A stretch of DNA of 64,000 bases from the NCBI RefSeq assembly GCF_015354445.1, contig NZ_JADKYT010000002.1, positions 372,001 through 436,000 of the forward strand, in the 5' to 3' direction. The notes below the pieces were generated by a model. The model ran no database searches. It was given only the letters and a program-made list of their open reading frames with translations, and had not been told where the DNA came from. Below are positions 27,538-35,609 of the stretch, in pieces. Source of the DNA: Methylophilus sp. QUAN (GTDB lineage: Bacteria > Pseudomonadota > Gammaproteobacteria > Burkholderiales > Methylophilaceae). A program made the position numbers and the translations under genes. Position 1 is the first letter of the stretch. The number at the start of each line of letters is the position of its first letter.

Positions 27538-27561
27538 AGTATTTATGAGGCTGGTAGCTGG

Positions 27562-28164
27562 TTATCCCAGGTCTGGGATCATATGGCCCAGCTTGCTGGA
27601 CTTGGTTTGCAGGTATTTGAGGTTTTCCGCGGTCGGTGTGGTCAGCAGGGGTACTTGCTGATGAATACTAATCCCCAAGGATTGCAAAGCGGATCGCTTT
27701 TCTTGGTTATTAGACAGCAAACGGATGCTATTGATTTCAAAGTAGCCCAGCATGTCCGCAGCGGCCTCATAGGTACGTGCGTCAATCGGTAAACCCAGTG
27801 CCACATTGGCTTCTACCGTATCCATGCCCTGGTCTTGCAAGGCATACGCACGCATTTTGTTGGTCAGGCCGATGCCGCGGCCTTCATGGTTTTTTAAATA
27901 CAGGATCAAGCCTTGGCCGGTTTCCTGGATCAGGCGTTGCGCGTGATGTAGTTGTTCGCCGCAATCGCAGCGCGTGGAGCCAAACACATCCCCCGTTAAA
28001 CACTCAGAATGCACCCGCACCAGTGGCTCGCTGGCGCGCTGCAGTTCACCGCAGGCCAGGGCAATATGCTCCACGCCATTACGGCTATCCGTAAATACAT
28101 GGATATCAAATTCACCAAACTGGGTAGGTAATCTGGCGGTGGAGGTATGGGATAAAAAAAGCAT
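27562..28164 (-). CDS. ribA: GTP cyclohydrolase II
   Basis: First enzyme of riboflavin synthesis, opening GTP to a diaminopyrimidine. The 200-aa stand-alone form has the zinc-binding cysteines in the SECLTGDVFGSTRCDCGEQL segment and the catalytic/GTP region LKNHEGRGIGLTNKMRAYALQ. No DHBP synthase domain is fused. The start at 28164 has no strong ribosome site. It is separated from metY by 118 bases, so co-regulation is not evident. Confidence 0.94.
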   Translation of the reverse strand: MLFLSHTSTARLPTQFGEFDIHVFTDSRNGVEHIALACGELQRASEPLVRVHSECLTGDVFGSTRCDCGEQLHHAQRLIQETGQGLILYLKNHEGRGIGLTNKMRAYALQDQGMDTVEANVALGLPIDARTYEAAADMLGYFEINSIRLLSNNQEKRSALQSLGISIHQQVPLLTTPTAENLKYLQTKSSKLGHMIPDLG

Positions 28165-28284
28165 GTACGTGGGTGTTCGGTGTTAAAGGCTCAATCTCAT
28201 ATTGTAGCGGTTGTGCGTTTTTTAAAGTGCCTGTGATGAATTAATCTGCGATTTAGAACATGCAAATACAGGGAGCAGGCCTGA

Positions 28285-28303
28285 ATTCAGCTTGGTTTAA
28301 GAT
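28285..28303. promoter_or_regulatory. shared box upstream of the PepSY two-component operon
   Basis: ATTCAGCTTGGTTTAAGAT here matches ATTCAGTTTGGTGAAAGAT at 31152-31170 at 16 of 19 positions. The two copies flank the operon encoding the response regulator, so this may be its binding site and give autoregulation. Confidence 0.45.
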
Positions 28304-28355
28304 GAATACTGTTAAACTTTGGTCGATTTCAGTAGTTTTTGAGGGATGTGACGCT

Positions 28356-28682
28356 ATGTTTTGGATGCAACGCCGCACATGGATAGGGCTTTTTACGCTG
28401 CTTGCTGTATTGCTTGCGCTGGTTTACCTGCCTCGTGCAGACTCAGGTGAAAGTGCCACCAGCGCTGGGCGTTTATCGGCGAAAGGCGATATTTTGAGCT
28501 TGGAAAAAATCTCACAAAAAGCCAGAAGCTATAAACCTGGCGAGATTCTGGAGGTCGAACTTGAGAAAAAGCATGGGCGGTATATTTATGAGGTTGAGAT
28601 ACTGGATGCCGCTAGCCAGGTGTGGGAGCTTAAACTGGACGCCAAGAGCGGGCAGTTACTCAAAATGGAGCAGGACGACTAA
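28356..28682 (+). CDS. membrane-anchored PepSY domain protein
   Basis: A 108-aa protein. An N-terminal span (about 6-24) is followed by one extracytoplasmic PepSY domain (about 45-105), recognisable from ISQKARSYKPGEILEVELEKKHGRYIYEVEIL...VWELKLDAKSGQLLKME. Single PepSY proteins next to two-component genes often modulate the kinase. The start at 28356 is placed by GAGGGATG upstream and by the signal anchor. It is four bases from the response-regulator gene, hence the same operon. Confidence 0.82.
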   Translation: MFWMQRRTWIGLFTLLAVLLALVYLPRADSGESATSAGRLSAKGDILSLEKISQKARSYKPGEILEVELEKKHGRYIYEVEILDAASQVWELKLDAKSGQLLKMEQDD

Positions 28683-28685
28683 AGT

Positions 28686-29366
28686 ATGCGTTTGCTGTTG
28701 GTAGAGGATGACGCTGTGCTCGGCGCACAGACACAGCAGGCACTCAAAGCGGCGGGCTATGCTTGCGACTGGCTGCAAGAGGGCAGTGAGGCCAGCATAC
28801 AAGGTACGCTTGAGCCCTATGACCTGGCGATCCTGGATCTCGGTTTGCCGGGCAAGCCTGGTTTGGATGTGCTGGCTGAATGGCGTGCAAAACCTGGCAG
28901 TATGCCGGTGATCGTATTAACCGCGCGCAGTAGCTGGCAAGAGAAGGTGGAGGCATTTAATTTGGGCGCGGATGACTATGTGACCAAGCCTTTCCATATG
29001 GAGGAATTGCTGGCACGTATCAGTGCCGTGCATAAGCGTAGCGTGGGTGTAGTGAATGGCGCGCTGGTAGTGGCAGATTTAAGCCTGGACGAGCAGACAC
29101 AAACCATCTGGCAGGGCGACACCGCACATGCATTGACGGGCACCGAGTTCAGGTTGCTGCGCTACCTGATGTTGCATCCCGGGCGAATTTTTTCTAAAAC
29201 CGAACTCACCGAGCATGTCTACGCCTATGATGCAGATAAAGACAGCAATGTGATTGAGGTCTATATCAACCGCTTGCGGCAGAAAGTCGGTGCTGACCGC
29301 ATCCAGACCAAACGTGGTCAGGGCTATCTGTTTACAGGTGGCCAGACGTCAGGTGTGGGCGCATGA
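28686..29366 (+). CDS. OmpR-family response regulator (QseB/PmrA-like)
   Basis: A 226-aa DNA-binding regulator. The receiver has LVEDD, phospho-Asp in LAILDLGLPG and Lys in YVTKPFHMEEL. The winged-helix domain ends SNVIEVYINRLRQKVGADRIQTKRGQGYLF. QseB/PmrA-type regulators bind direct repeats at 11-base spacing, and such a repeat (GTGAAAG twice) lies at 31162-31179 near the end of this cluster. The gene overlaps the kinase start by four bases (ATGA). Confidence 0.9.
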   Translation: MRLLLVEDDAVLGAQTQQALKAAGYACDWLQEGSEASIQGTLEPYDLAILDLGLPGKPGLDVLAEWRAKPGSMPVIVLTARSSWQEKVEAFNLGADDYVTKPFHMEELLARISAVHKRSVGVVNGALVVADLSLDEQTQTIWQGDTAHALTGTEFRLLRYLMLHPGRIFSKTELTEHVYAYDADKDSNVIEVYINRLRQKVGADRIQTKRGQGYLFTGGQTSGVGA

Positions 29367-30724
29367 AGTCGCTGCGCAGACAGCTATCGCTGGGCTTGAC
29401 GCTGAGCCTGGTTGGGCTGCTGACGCTGCAATGGGCGGTGGTCACCTTTACCATAGACCATTTAATCCAGTCGCAATTGACGGCGCGTATGCAACAAGAA
29501 GCCGAAGGCTTGCTGGCCGGCGTGTCGGTGAACGCGCGCGGAGAATTGGCGCTGGAGCCGCGACTGATTACAACCAGTTATCAGCGCCCCTTTTCTGGCC
29601 GCTATTTTATTGTGCTGCTAGACAATACAGGCAAGGACGCTGCACACAAGATACAGTCTCGCTCCTGGTGGGATGTGGATATGCCGGTGAGTGCGCTCAA
29701 GGTCGGTGAGGAGCGGGTCAGCCATGTTAGCGGCCCGGAATCGCAACCGTTGCTGCTATTGGGGCATGCTTACCGTAAACAGCAACGCACCATCACGATT
29801 TATATTGCAGAAAGCCTGGTCGAGCTTCAGCAAAGCCTGCGCCTGTTTCATTGGTTGTATGGCGTGTTTTCCTTGCTGGGTTTGCTGGCGTTGCTGGCAT
29901 TACAGCGCTGGATTGTGGTGAATACGCTGCTGCCTTTGCAGCAAATCAAGGAAAACCTGGCAAAAGTCGCTAGCGGTGAGGTACAGCAGATTAATGCTGG
30001 CGGCCCGTCTGAAGTCATGCCGCTGGTCAACGAGTTTAACCGCATCCTCAAAAGTACCAGCCAGAAAACCCGGCGTTCACGCCTGGCCATTGGCAATCTG
30101 GCACATGGGCTCAAAACCCGCCTGGCGCAGTTGCAATTGCTGGCGGGTAACGGATCCGTGGATGGGGATACGCAGTTACGGCAGATGATACAAAACTGTA
30201 GCGAAGAGATACACCATGATGTCGAACGTGAATTAAAACGCGCACGACTCATGGGCGATGTTTACACCAGCCAGCAGACTGATTTAGATGTAGAGTTACC
30301 TAAACTGGTGACCACTTTGCAGAGGATTTATAGCAATAAGACAGTGGCATTTGCCTGGCAGCACGATGGGCAGGCCCGCGTGATGGTTGACCGTGAAGAC
30401 ATGCTGGAGTTGCTAGGTAATGTGCTGGATAACGCCTTTAAATGGTGTCACGGTCAGGTGCAGTTACATGTATCAGTGCAAGACGTGATCCAGATTGTGG
30501 TTGAAGATGATGGCCCAGGTAGCAGCGCGCCGACATTGGATACGTTGTTGCAGCGCGGTATGCGTATGGATGAATCCAAACCCGGCAGTGGTTTGGGGCT
30601 GGCGATTGTGCAGGATATTGTGCAGCACTACCACGGCCAGGTGACGCTCACTCACTCTGAGCGACTGGGTGGTTTGCGCATCCAGATGACGCTGGCACCC
30701 ACGTCGGTAGGCACCAGCGTTTAA
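29363..30724 (+). CDS. PhoQ/QseC-like sensor histidine kinase
   Basis: A 453-aa kinase with a membrane span at about 9-29, a periplasmic domain of about 130 residues, a second span (about 160-182), HAMP, and a phospho-acceptor histidine in IGNLAHGLKTRLAQLQLL. The ATPase domain has N box DNAFKWCHG and G2 GSGLGLAIVQDIVQHYHG. The H box has HGLKT rather than HELRT, a PhoQ-like form. It is translationally coupled to its regulator and probably monitored by the PepSY proteins on either side. Confidence 0.88.
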   Translation: MKSLRRQLSLGLTLSLVGLLTLQWAVVTFTIDHLIQSQLTARMQQEAEGLLAGVSVNARGELALEPRLITTSYQRPFSGRYFIVLLDNTGKDAAHKIQSRSWWDVDMPVSALKVGEERVSHVSGPESQPLLLLGHAYRKQQRTITIYIAESLVELQQSLRLFHWLYGVFSLLGLLALLALQRWIVVNTLLPLQQIKENLAKVASGEVQQINAGGPSEVMPLVNEFNRILKSTSQKTRRSRLAIGNLAHGLKTRLAQLQLLAGNGSVDGDTQLRQMIQNCSEEIHHDVERELKRARLMGDVYTSQQTDLDVELPKLVTTLQRIYSNKTVAFAWQHDGQARVMVDREDMLELLGNVLDNAFKWCHGQVQLHVSVQDVIQIVVEDDGPGSSAPTLDTLLQRGMRMDESKPGSGLGLAIVQDIVQHYHGQVTLTHSERLGGLRIQMTLAPTSVGTSV

Positions 30725-30727
30725 GCC

Positions 30728-31063
30728 TTAAAACCAGTCACGGTTGATGCTGTTGACCTTGCCGGTTTTGGCATCGATATATACTTCCCATTCGGCACCA
30801 TTGCTATCGACAATTTCAACTTCGTAATCCCAGCCGGATTTGAATTTTCTGCGCTCCAGTTCGACCTCTTTCACCACACCAGGCTTGGCTGCCAGCGCTT
30901 TGCTTTGTGCTTCTTCATGTGAAATCAGGCCAAACGCTTTGGCCTTTTCAGTCATTTTTTGCACGTCATCATCATCGTCTGCCAGTGCAGGGTGGCTGGC
31001 CATCGCGCCTAAGAATAGAGCGATCATGAGCAGGTTAACGGATTTGTTTGAGGCTTTATGCAT
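30728..31063 (-). CDS. secreted PepSY domain protein
   Basis: A 111-aa protein with signal peptide (cleavage near ALA-DD, residue 29), an acidic DDDDD stretch, then one PepSY domain (ISHEEAQSKALAAKPGVVKEVELERRKFKSGWDYEVEIV...WEVYIDAKTGKVNSINRDW). The start at 31063 follows GGAGATCACG. It converges on the kinase gene with only three bases between stops. It shares domain and probably regulation with the PepSY gene at 28.4 kb. The acidic run after the signal could bind metal ions, but this is speculation. Confidence 0.85.
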   Translation of the reverse strand: MHKASNKSVNLLMIALFLGAMASHPALADDDDDVQKMTEKAKAFGLISHEEAQSKALAAKPGVVKEVELERRKFKSGWDYEVEIVDSNGAEWEVYIDAKTGKVNSINRDWF

Positions 31064-31151
31064 CGTGATCTCCATGTGATTGATTGAGTATTCACGATAC
31101 TGCACGCGCCTTAATTCAAACTGAAAACACAGATAAATGCTGCGGGCAGGC

Positions 31152-31179
31152 ATTCAGTTTGGTGAAAGATTTGTGAAAG
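31152..31179. promoter_or_regulatory. shared box with 11-base direct repeat between PepSY and small secreted gene
   Basis: ATTCAGTTTGGTGAAAGAT (31152-31170) resembles the box at 28285. GTGAAAG occurs at 31162-31168 and 31173-31179, an 11-base period as bound by OmpR-family dimers. It lies between the minus-strand PepSY gene and the plus-strand small secreted gene and could control both. Confidence 0.5.
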
Positions 31180-31269
31180 TCTGCTGTAAGGCAAGTGCGC
31201 TAGAGTGAACACCATCAAATCCGTCTCACAAAGGCGGCAATAGTGAAGTCTCAATTAAAGGAGCGTGCG

Positions 31270-31524
31270 ATGAAAATAGTGAAATTAGTTGGTTTAATTG
31301 GTTTGGTTACCATGTCATTTGCTGGATCTGCAATGGCGGATCAGTCTGTTGTCACTCAAAACATTGCGAAAAGACCGGTGTTTGAGCTGTCTACTGCAAA
31401 TGCAGATCAGGCTTGGGAGGGCGCAAGCCTGAAGAAAGATATTCGCCTACAGGCGCTAAGTGCGCGTACAAATTTACAATTTGTAAGTAAACGCGCTTAT
31501 CTTGCACCAGTAGCAACTGACTAA
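31270..31524 (+). CDS. small secreted protein, KRPY-motif family (member 1)
   Basis: An 84-aa protein with a signal peptide cleaved near residue 23 (SAMA-DQ). The mature ~60 residues contain NIAKRPVFEL, then NADQAWEGASLKKD, then FVSKRAY. This order (KRPx - [DE]xxWxGA - KRxY) is shared with the two small proteins at 34.9 and 35.2 kb. The start follows AAAGGAGCGTGCG. No known family is recognised. It is downstream of a probable response-regulator site. Confidence 0.72.
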   Translation: MKIVKLVGLIGLVTMSFAGSAMADQSVVTQNIAKRPVFELSTANADQAWEGASLKKDIRLQALSARTNLQFVSKRAYLAPVATD

Positions 31525-31527
31525 CTA

Positions 31528-31983
31528 TCAGGATGAATAGCCTGGTAGTTGCAGGTTAGGCTGGTGCTGTTTGAGTTGAGTAAACAACCAGCGTGTCTCA
31601 AGCAGTATCCAGACACGTAGCATGGCCTCCATCGGGTCAAAAGGCTTGGTTAAAAAGTCTTTTGCACCCAATGCCAGTGCCTTGCGGCGCGTGGCGATGG
31701 TGGCGTCTGCGGTGAGCACCAGCACGGGTAGGTATTCATGCGGTCCGACATGGTGTGAAAGCTGGTCGAGGACGGCAAAACCATCCAGTACCGGCATCAT
31801 GAGGTCCAGCAAAATCAGGTCGGGTTGAAACGCATTGACCAGGTCCATGGTTTTGGTCGAGTCGGTTGTGCTGATGACTTGCTCAAAGCCTTCCTTGGTC
31901 AGTAACTCTTCCAGCAGTCGCAGATTGGCCTCGGCATCATCGACGATTAAAATTTTGGAGGCACGTAGTTGTTCTATATTCAT
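31528..31983 (-). CDS. single-domain response regulator
   Basis: A 151-aa receiver (about 9-130) with no output domain: IVDDAEAN, phospho-Asp in LILLDLMMPVLDG, Thr in VLVLTAD, Lys in DFLTKPFDPMEA. A 20-residue tail follows. It overlaps the hybrid kinase stop (ATGA), so it is the third gene of a LuxR-kinase-receiver operon and probably a phosphorelay partner. It converges on the small secreted gene, with three bases between stops. Confidence 0.88.
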   Translation of the reverse strand: MNIEQLRASKILIVDDAEANLRLLEELLTKEGFEQVISTTDSTKTMDLVNAFQPDLILLDLMMPVLDGFAVLDQLSHHVGPHEYLPVLVLTADATIATRRKALALGAKDFLTKPFDPMEAMLRVWILLETRWLFTQLKQHQPNLQLPGYSS

Positions 31984-33959
31984 GGGGTCTCTGGTAGAAG
32001 TTTTAGTAATAACTGGTTAAAAGCGGCGACATTCAACGGCTTGGTAAAGTAATGCGCGATGCCCAGGGTGTTGAGGCGTTGCATAGTTTCCGGCAAGGCG
32101 TCTGCACTTAAAATCACCACCGGGATATGTTGCAAGTCTGTGCGGCTGGATTGAATATGCTGGATCAAGGATTCTCCCGAGCCATCCGGCAGGTTGAGGT
32201 CCAGCAGCAGCAAGTCTGGCTGCATATCGCGCAACCAGACCATGCTTTCTTGCACACTGGCCGCCAGGTGTAGCTTGAGGTGCCTGTGTTTGCTTAATAT
32301 GGCTTCTATCAGGGCCTGGTTGCTATGGTTATCTTCTACATAGAGGATGTGGCGTTTGGCTGCGGGCGTAGCCGACGTTGCGCGGTGCGGCGCAGCGTCA
32401 ATGGCAATCTCTTTGTCCATGGCTGTCACTGGGGTGGCCTGAACTGCCTCTGGCAGGCTGATCCAGAACAGGCTTTGGTCTTCGGCAACGCCGATTTGGC
32501 CGCCCATGGCATCCATCAGTTGCTTGCTGAGCACCAGGCCCAAGCCTGTACCTTCAGTCACGGTGCGCTCAGCCCCCAGCCGATCAAAGGGGGTAAAGAG
32601 CCGCGAGCGCAAGGCTGCTGGGATGCCTTGCCCCTGGTCTTTCACATCGACACGGATATGACCGTTTAGGCGGTAAGCACTGAAGATGACGCTGGTGTTT
32701 TCTGGACCATATTTCAAAGCATTGGCCAGCAGGTTTAAAATCACCTGCAGCAAGCGCTGACGGTCGGCGCGCACTTTCAAATCAGGCTCAAAATGCGTTT
32801 CTATGGTGATGTCGCGCACTTTTTCCAGTGGCTTGAGATAGTGGTAGGCTTCTTCTAGCAGTAGATTCAGGGCGATGACTTCCATAGACATACTGATATC
32901 GCCACTTTCAATGCGCGAAATATCCAGTACTTCATTAATCAGCTTCAGCAAGTGTTGGCCGGCATTATGAATCAGCGTTGCGCTGTCTTTTTGCCGCCCT
33001 TCAGGCAAGTCGTTTTCGAGGATCTGCGCAAAGCCCAAAATCGCGTTTAATGGCGTGCGCAGCTCATGACTGGTACGTGATAAAAAATTACTCTTGGCAG
33101 CACTGGCTTCTTCTGCCTCTACACGGGCTAGGTGCGCTTCCTGCGCACTTTGTGTCAGCAATTGCGAGGCATGCTCCAGTTCACTGGTGAGTTCACCCAA
33201 CTCGTCACGGCTGATGCTAGGCAAGGCCAGAGGTTCGCCCTTGACCAGGTGTATGGCGCTATCGCGTATGGTTTTGACGCGGGCGACAATGGTTTGGGTA
33301 AACAGCCAGACGCCAATCAGCGAGCCGACTACGCCCGCAATCACGGCCATCAGCGTGATGCGTAAATTGCGCTTGCGTTCGTACACCACTTCTTTTTTGT
33401 CCTGGTTAACGATGGCGGATTCGCGCAAGCTCATGCGCTCAAGATGGGCACGCAGTTGATTTAAGGCATTGCCCTGTGAGCTGAATTTACCAATCAGTGC
33501 TTCATCAGCCTCTTCTTCACTGTGACTAGCCAGGGTCGCCAGGTCGTCCAGGTTTTTGGCGACCAATGGATGAATCACTTGCAACAGGTGTTGTTGCGAG
33601 CGGTCATCCAGGTTGTGTTCCAGTGAACTCAGTAAGTGTGGCATGCTTTGTCTGGCGCTTTCGTAGCCTGTCAGAAACTGGCGGTTACCTGTCAGCAGGA
33701 AATCACGCACGCCGGTGGAGGCTTCGAGCAACAGGGTTTGCAGGGTCTGGATATCCTGCTGGATTTGTAGCGCATTTTGCACGCGTCTTTCCAGCAGTGC
33801 GGCTTGTTGTTCGCTTTCAAAAATCAGGGCCAGTGAGGCCAGCAATACGGTCAAGGGTAGGGCATTAAGCACAATGCCTTTGGTGGTCAGCGATAAATCC
33901 TGCCACAAGCGGTCCATGCGGTGGGTGGCATTCGTCATGGCATGAAGTATGACTTTCAT
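31980..33959 (-). CDS. hybrid sensor histidine kinase with CHASE3-like sensor
   Basis: A 659-aa protein. A first membrane span (about 28-46) leads to an extracytoplasmic helical domain of the CHASE3 type (about 50-205; QTLLLEASTGVRDFLLTGNRQFL), then a second span (about 208-228) and HAMP. HisKA follows with the acceptor His in FLSRTSHELRTPLNAILGFAQ, then HATPase (NLLANALKYGP, DQGQGI, GTGLGLVLSKQL). A C-terminal receiver domain ends the protein (phospho-Asp in LLLLDLNLPDGSG). It lies between a LuxR regulator and a lone receiver, indicating a phosphorelay. Confidence 0.9.
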   Translation of the reverse strand: MKVILHAMTNATHRMDRLWQDLSLTTKGIVLNALPLTVLLASLALIFESEQQAALLERRVQNALQIQQDIQTLQTLLLEASTGVRDFLLTGNRQFLTGYESARQSMPHLLSSLEHNLDDRSQQHLLQVIHPLVAKNLDDLATLASHSEEEADEALIGKFSSQGNALNQLRAHLERMSLRESAIVNQDKKEVVYERKRNLRITLMAVIAGVVGSLIGVWLFTQTIVARVKTIRDSAIHLVKGEPLALPSISRDELGELTSELEHASQLLTQSAQEAHLARVEAEEASAAKSNFLSRTSHELRTPLNAILGFAQILENDLPEGRQKDSATLIHNAGQHLLKLINEVLDISRIESGDISMSMEVIALNLLLEEAYHYLKPLEKVRDITIETHFEPDLKVRADRQRLLQVILNLLANALKYGPENTSVIFSAYRLNGHIRVDVKDQGQGIPAALRSRLFTPFDRLGAERTVTEGTGLGLVLSKQLMDAMGGQIGVAEDQSLFWISLPEAVQATPVTAMDKEIAIDAAPHRATSATPAAKRHILYVEDNHSNQALIEAILSKHRHLKLHLAASVQESMVWLRDMQPDLLLLDLNLPDGSGESLIQHIQSSRTDLQHIPVVILSADALPETMQRLNTLGIAHYFTKPLNVAAFNQLLLKLLPETP

Positions 33960-33962
33960 CTG

Positions 33963-34727
33963 TTATAACCCATCACTTTTGAATCCGGCCTCAACGGCTT
34001 TGACGGCGGCCTGCGTGCGGTCGTTCAGGTCCAGTTTGCTTAGAATACGTTCAATATGGATTTTGACGGTGCCCGGCGAGATGCCCAGTTTTTGCGCTAA
34101 TGCGGCGTTGCTTGCGCCTGAAGGCAGCAGCGCGAAGACTTCGCGCTCACGGGGCGTGAGTTTTTGCAGGTAGCTATCATCAATGGCTGTGGCGGTTTGG
34201 CTGTGTCCTTGCAGTGCGAATCCAAGTAGGCCACAGACACTATGTAGTAATTGCAGGTTGCTGGGACTTAAGGGGTTGCCGGTGATTAGGCCGAGTAACC
34301 CCACAGCGCGTTGCTGGCAGGCGATGGGCAAGTGGTAGCAATGCATGGCAGGTGAAGTGTTTGCTTGCAGGGTCCACAGGCTGGGCACAAATTGCGCGTG
34401 TACTTCAAAGTGTATGGGTTCTTTCAGCCATTGTCCCAGCGCGCCCAACATGGGCACACGAGCGCCGACCGGAAAAGTTTTTCCACGTTGCGCCAGTATC
34501 TTCAATGCCCCGGCATGCTGCTGGCTAATCAGGCCATGTGCCGCGCCGAATTGCATGCACAACTCATCAAGCAGCCATTGTAGTAAGTCTTCAGACCAGC
34601 CATGCATGAACAATTTCTGTCCAAGCCGTTCAAACAATCTGTCGTGAGCCAGTTGTACCTGCGATTGTTTAAGCGCATTGCGTAAGGCAAACGCGCTTTC
34701 TGTGGGTGGGGGGCTGTCATTCGGCAT
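33963..34727 (-). CDS. LuxR-family transcriptional regulator with GAF-like sensor
   Basis: A 254-aa regulator. An N-terminal GAF-like domain (about 30-170; ALKILAQRGKTFPVG, LPIACQQRAVGLLGLI) is followed by a C-terminal LuxR helix-turn-helix (LTPREREVFALLPSGASNAA, then TVKIHIERILSKLDLNDRTQ). There is no receiver domain. The start at 34727 is preferred because the upstream extension runs into the divergent promoter region. It heads the operon with the hybrid kinase, whose ATG is three bases after its stop. Confidence 0.85.
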   Translation of the reverse strand: MPNDSPPPTESAFALRNALKQSQVQLAHDRLFERLGQKLFMHGWSEDLLQWLLDELCMQFGAAHGLISQQHAGALKILAQRGKTFPVGARVPMLGALGQWLKEPIHFEVHAQFVPSLWTLQANTSPAMHCYHLPIACQQRAVGLLGLITGNPLSPSNLQLLHSVCGLLGFALQGHSQTATAIDDSYLQKLTPREREVFALLPSGASNAALAQKLGISPGTVKIHIERILSKLDLNDRTQAAVKAVEAGFKSDGL

Positions 34728-34742
34728 ATGCCGTTTAGTATA

Positions 34743-34764
34743 TACCGAACTACCTATATCGGTA
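34743..34764. promoter_or_regulatory. inverted repeat TACCGA-N10-TCGGTA
   Basis: Perfect 6-base arms with a 10-base spacer lie 16 bases upstream of the luxR-type gene start and 107 bases before the divergent small secreted gene. The size fits a LuxR-type dimer site, so autoregulation is possible. Confidence 0.5.
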
Positions 34765-34870
34765 GATTTTTTGTTGCCAGACCACGGGCAAAATGCAAAC
34801 CATCGTGAATGCATCAACATTCATACAAAACGAAACAACTGGTCTGAAAGACAATTAAAGGAGAAATAAT

Positions 34871-35122
34871 ATGCGTAAAGTAACTGCTATCGTTGCCGTG
34901 GTATTGGGTTTGAGTGTTGTGTTGCCAGTGCAGGCGGCTGACACTAATGTAGAGGCTGTGCAAAGAGCACATCAGGTACATTTCCTGGGTAAGCGTCCTT
35001 ATCAACAAGTGGTTGCCAAGGCTGATGCCGAGCAAGCCTGGGTAGGGGCTACGCTGCGTGTGGAGCCAAACAATCAGCAGCAGGTATTAAAACTGCACAA
35101 CCTGGGCAAGCGTGCTTTCTAG
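34871..35122 (+). CDS. small secreted protein, KRPY-motif family (member 2)
   Basis: An 83-aa protein with a signal peptide cleaved near VQA-AD (residue 23). The mature part contains HFLGKRPYQQVV, ADAEQAWVGATLRVE and LHNLGKRAF, a duplicated LGKR-aromatic motif flanking a WVGA core. AAAGGAGAAATAAT precedes the ATG. It is followed 84 bases later by a third member of the family. It is divergent from the LuxR-kinase operon. No known family is recognised. Confidence 0.75.
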   Translation: MRKVTAIVAVVLGLSVVLPVQAADTNVEAVQRAHQVHFLGKRPYQQVVAKADAEQAWVGATLRVEPNNQQQVLKLHNLGKRAF

Positions 35123-35206
35123 TCAGTGTTGCGTAAGGTTGTTGGCACATAATTACCTTACACCTACCCCAGGTGTATACACAAATAAATTATGTAGGAG
35201 CGATAA

Positions 35207-35494
35207 ATGAGTAAATTATTATTGGCACTCTTGGTGACATTTGGTTTAATGGCTAATGTACACGCAGAGGAAACACTGGATCAGGACATGGGCGTAAAAG
35301 ATTTGCATCATAAAAACTTTTTAGGTCAGCGTCCTTATGCCAAAACACCTGTAGCGAAACAAAACTCCGATGAAAAATGGGTAGGTGCGGGCATCGTGAC
35401 TGACAAGCCGGAAAAAGGCTTCGATAAACATCAACAAATGCGTTTGAACTTTATTGGCAAACGTCCATATACCGGTAGCACCACAGCGGATTAA
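35207..35494 (+). CDS. small secreted protein, KRPY-motif family (member 3)
   Basis: A 95-aa protein. A signal peptide (cleavage near VHA-EE, residue 21) is followed by KNFLGQRPYAKTPV, NSDEKWVGAGIVTDKP and LNFIGKRPYTGST. It has the same architecture as the two other members and the clearest pair of RPY motifs. GTAGGAGCG precedes the ATG, and a terminator follows. Function unknown. Confidence 0.75.
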   Translation: MSKLLLALLVTFGLMANVHAEETLDQDMGVKDLHHKNFLGQRPYAKTPVAKQNSDEKWVGAGIVTDKPEKGFDKHQQMRLNFIGKRPYTGSTTAD

Positions 35495-35519
35495 TTCGCT
35501 GATACCGCTCTAACAATAA

Positions 35520-35541
35520 CCCCGCATCATTGCGGGGTTTT
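35520..35541 (+). terminator. Rho-independent terminator after the small secreted genes
   Basis: CCCCGCA (35520-35526) and TGCGGGG (35531-35537) form a 7-base-pair stem with loop TCAT, followed by TTTT. Confidence 0.88.
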
Positions 35542-35609
35542 GTGTGTCATAACGTCAATTATAAAAATTAACAATATAACAATAGTTTTGTTTGTGAAGG
35601 ATATACACC

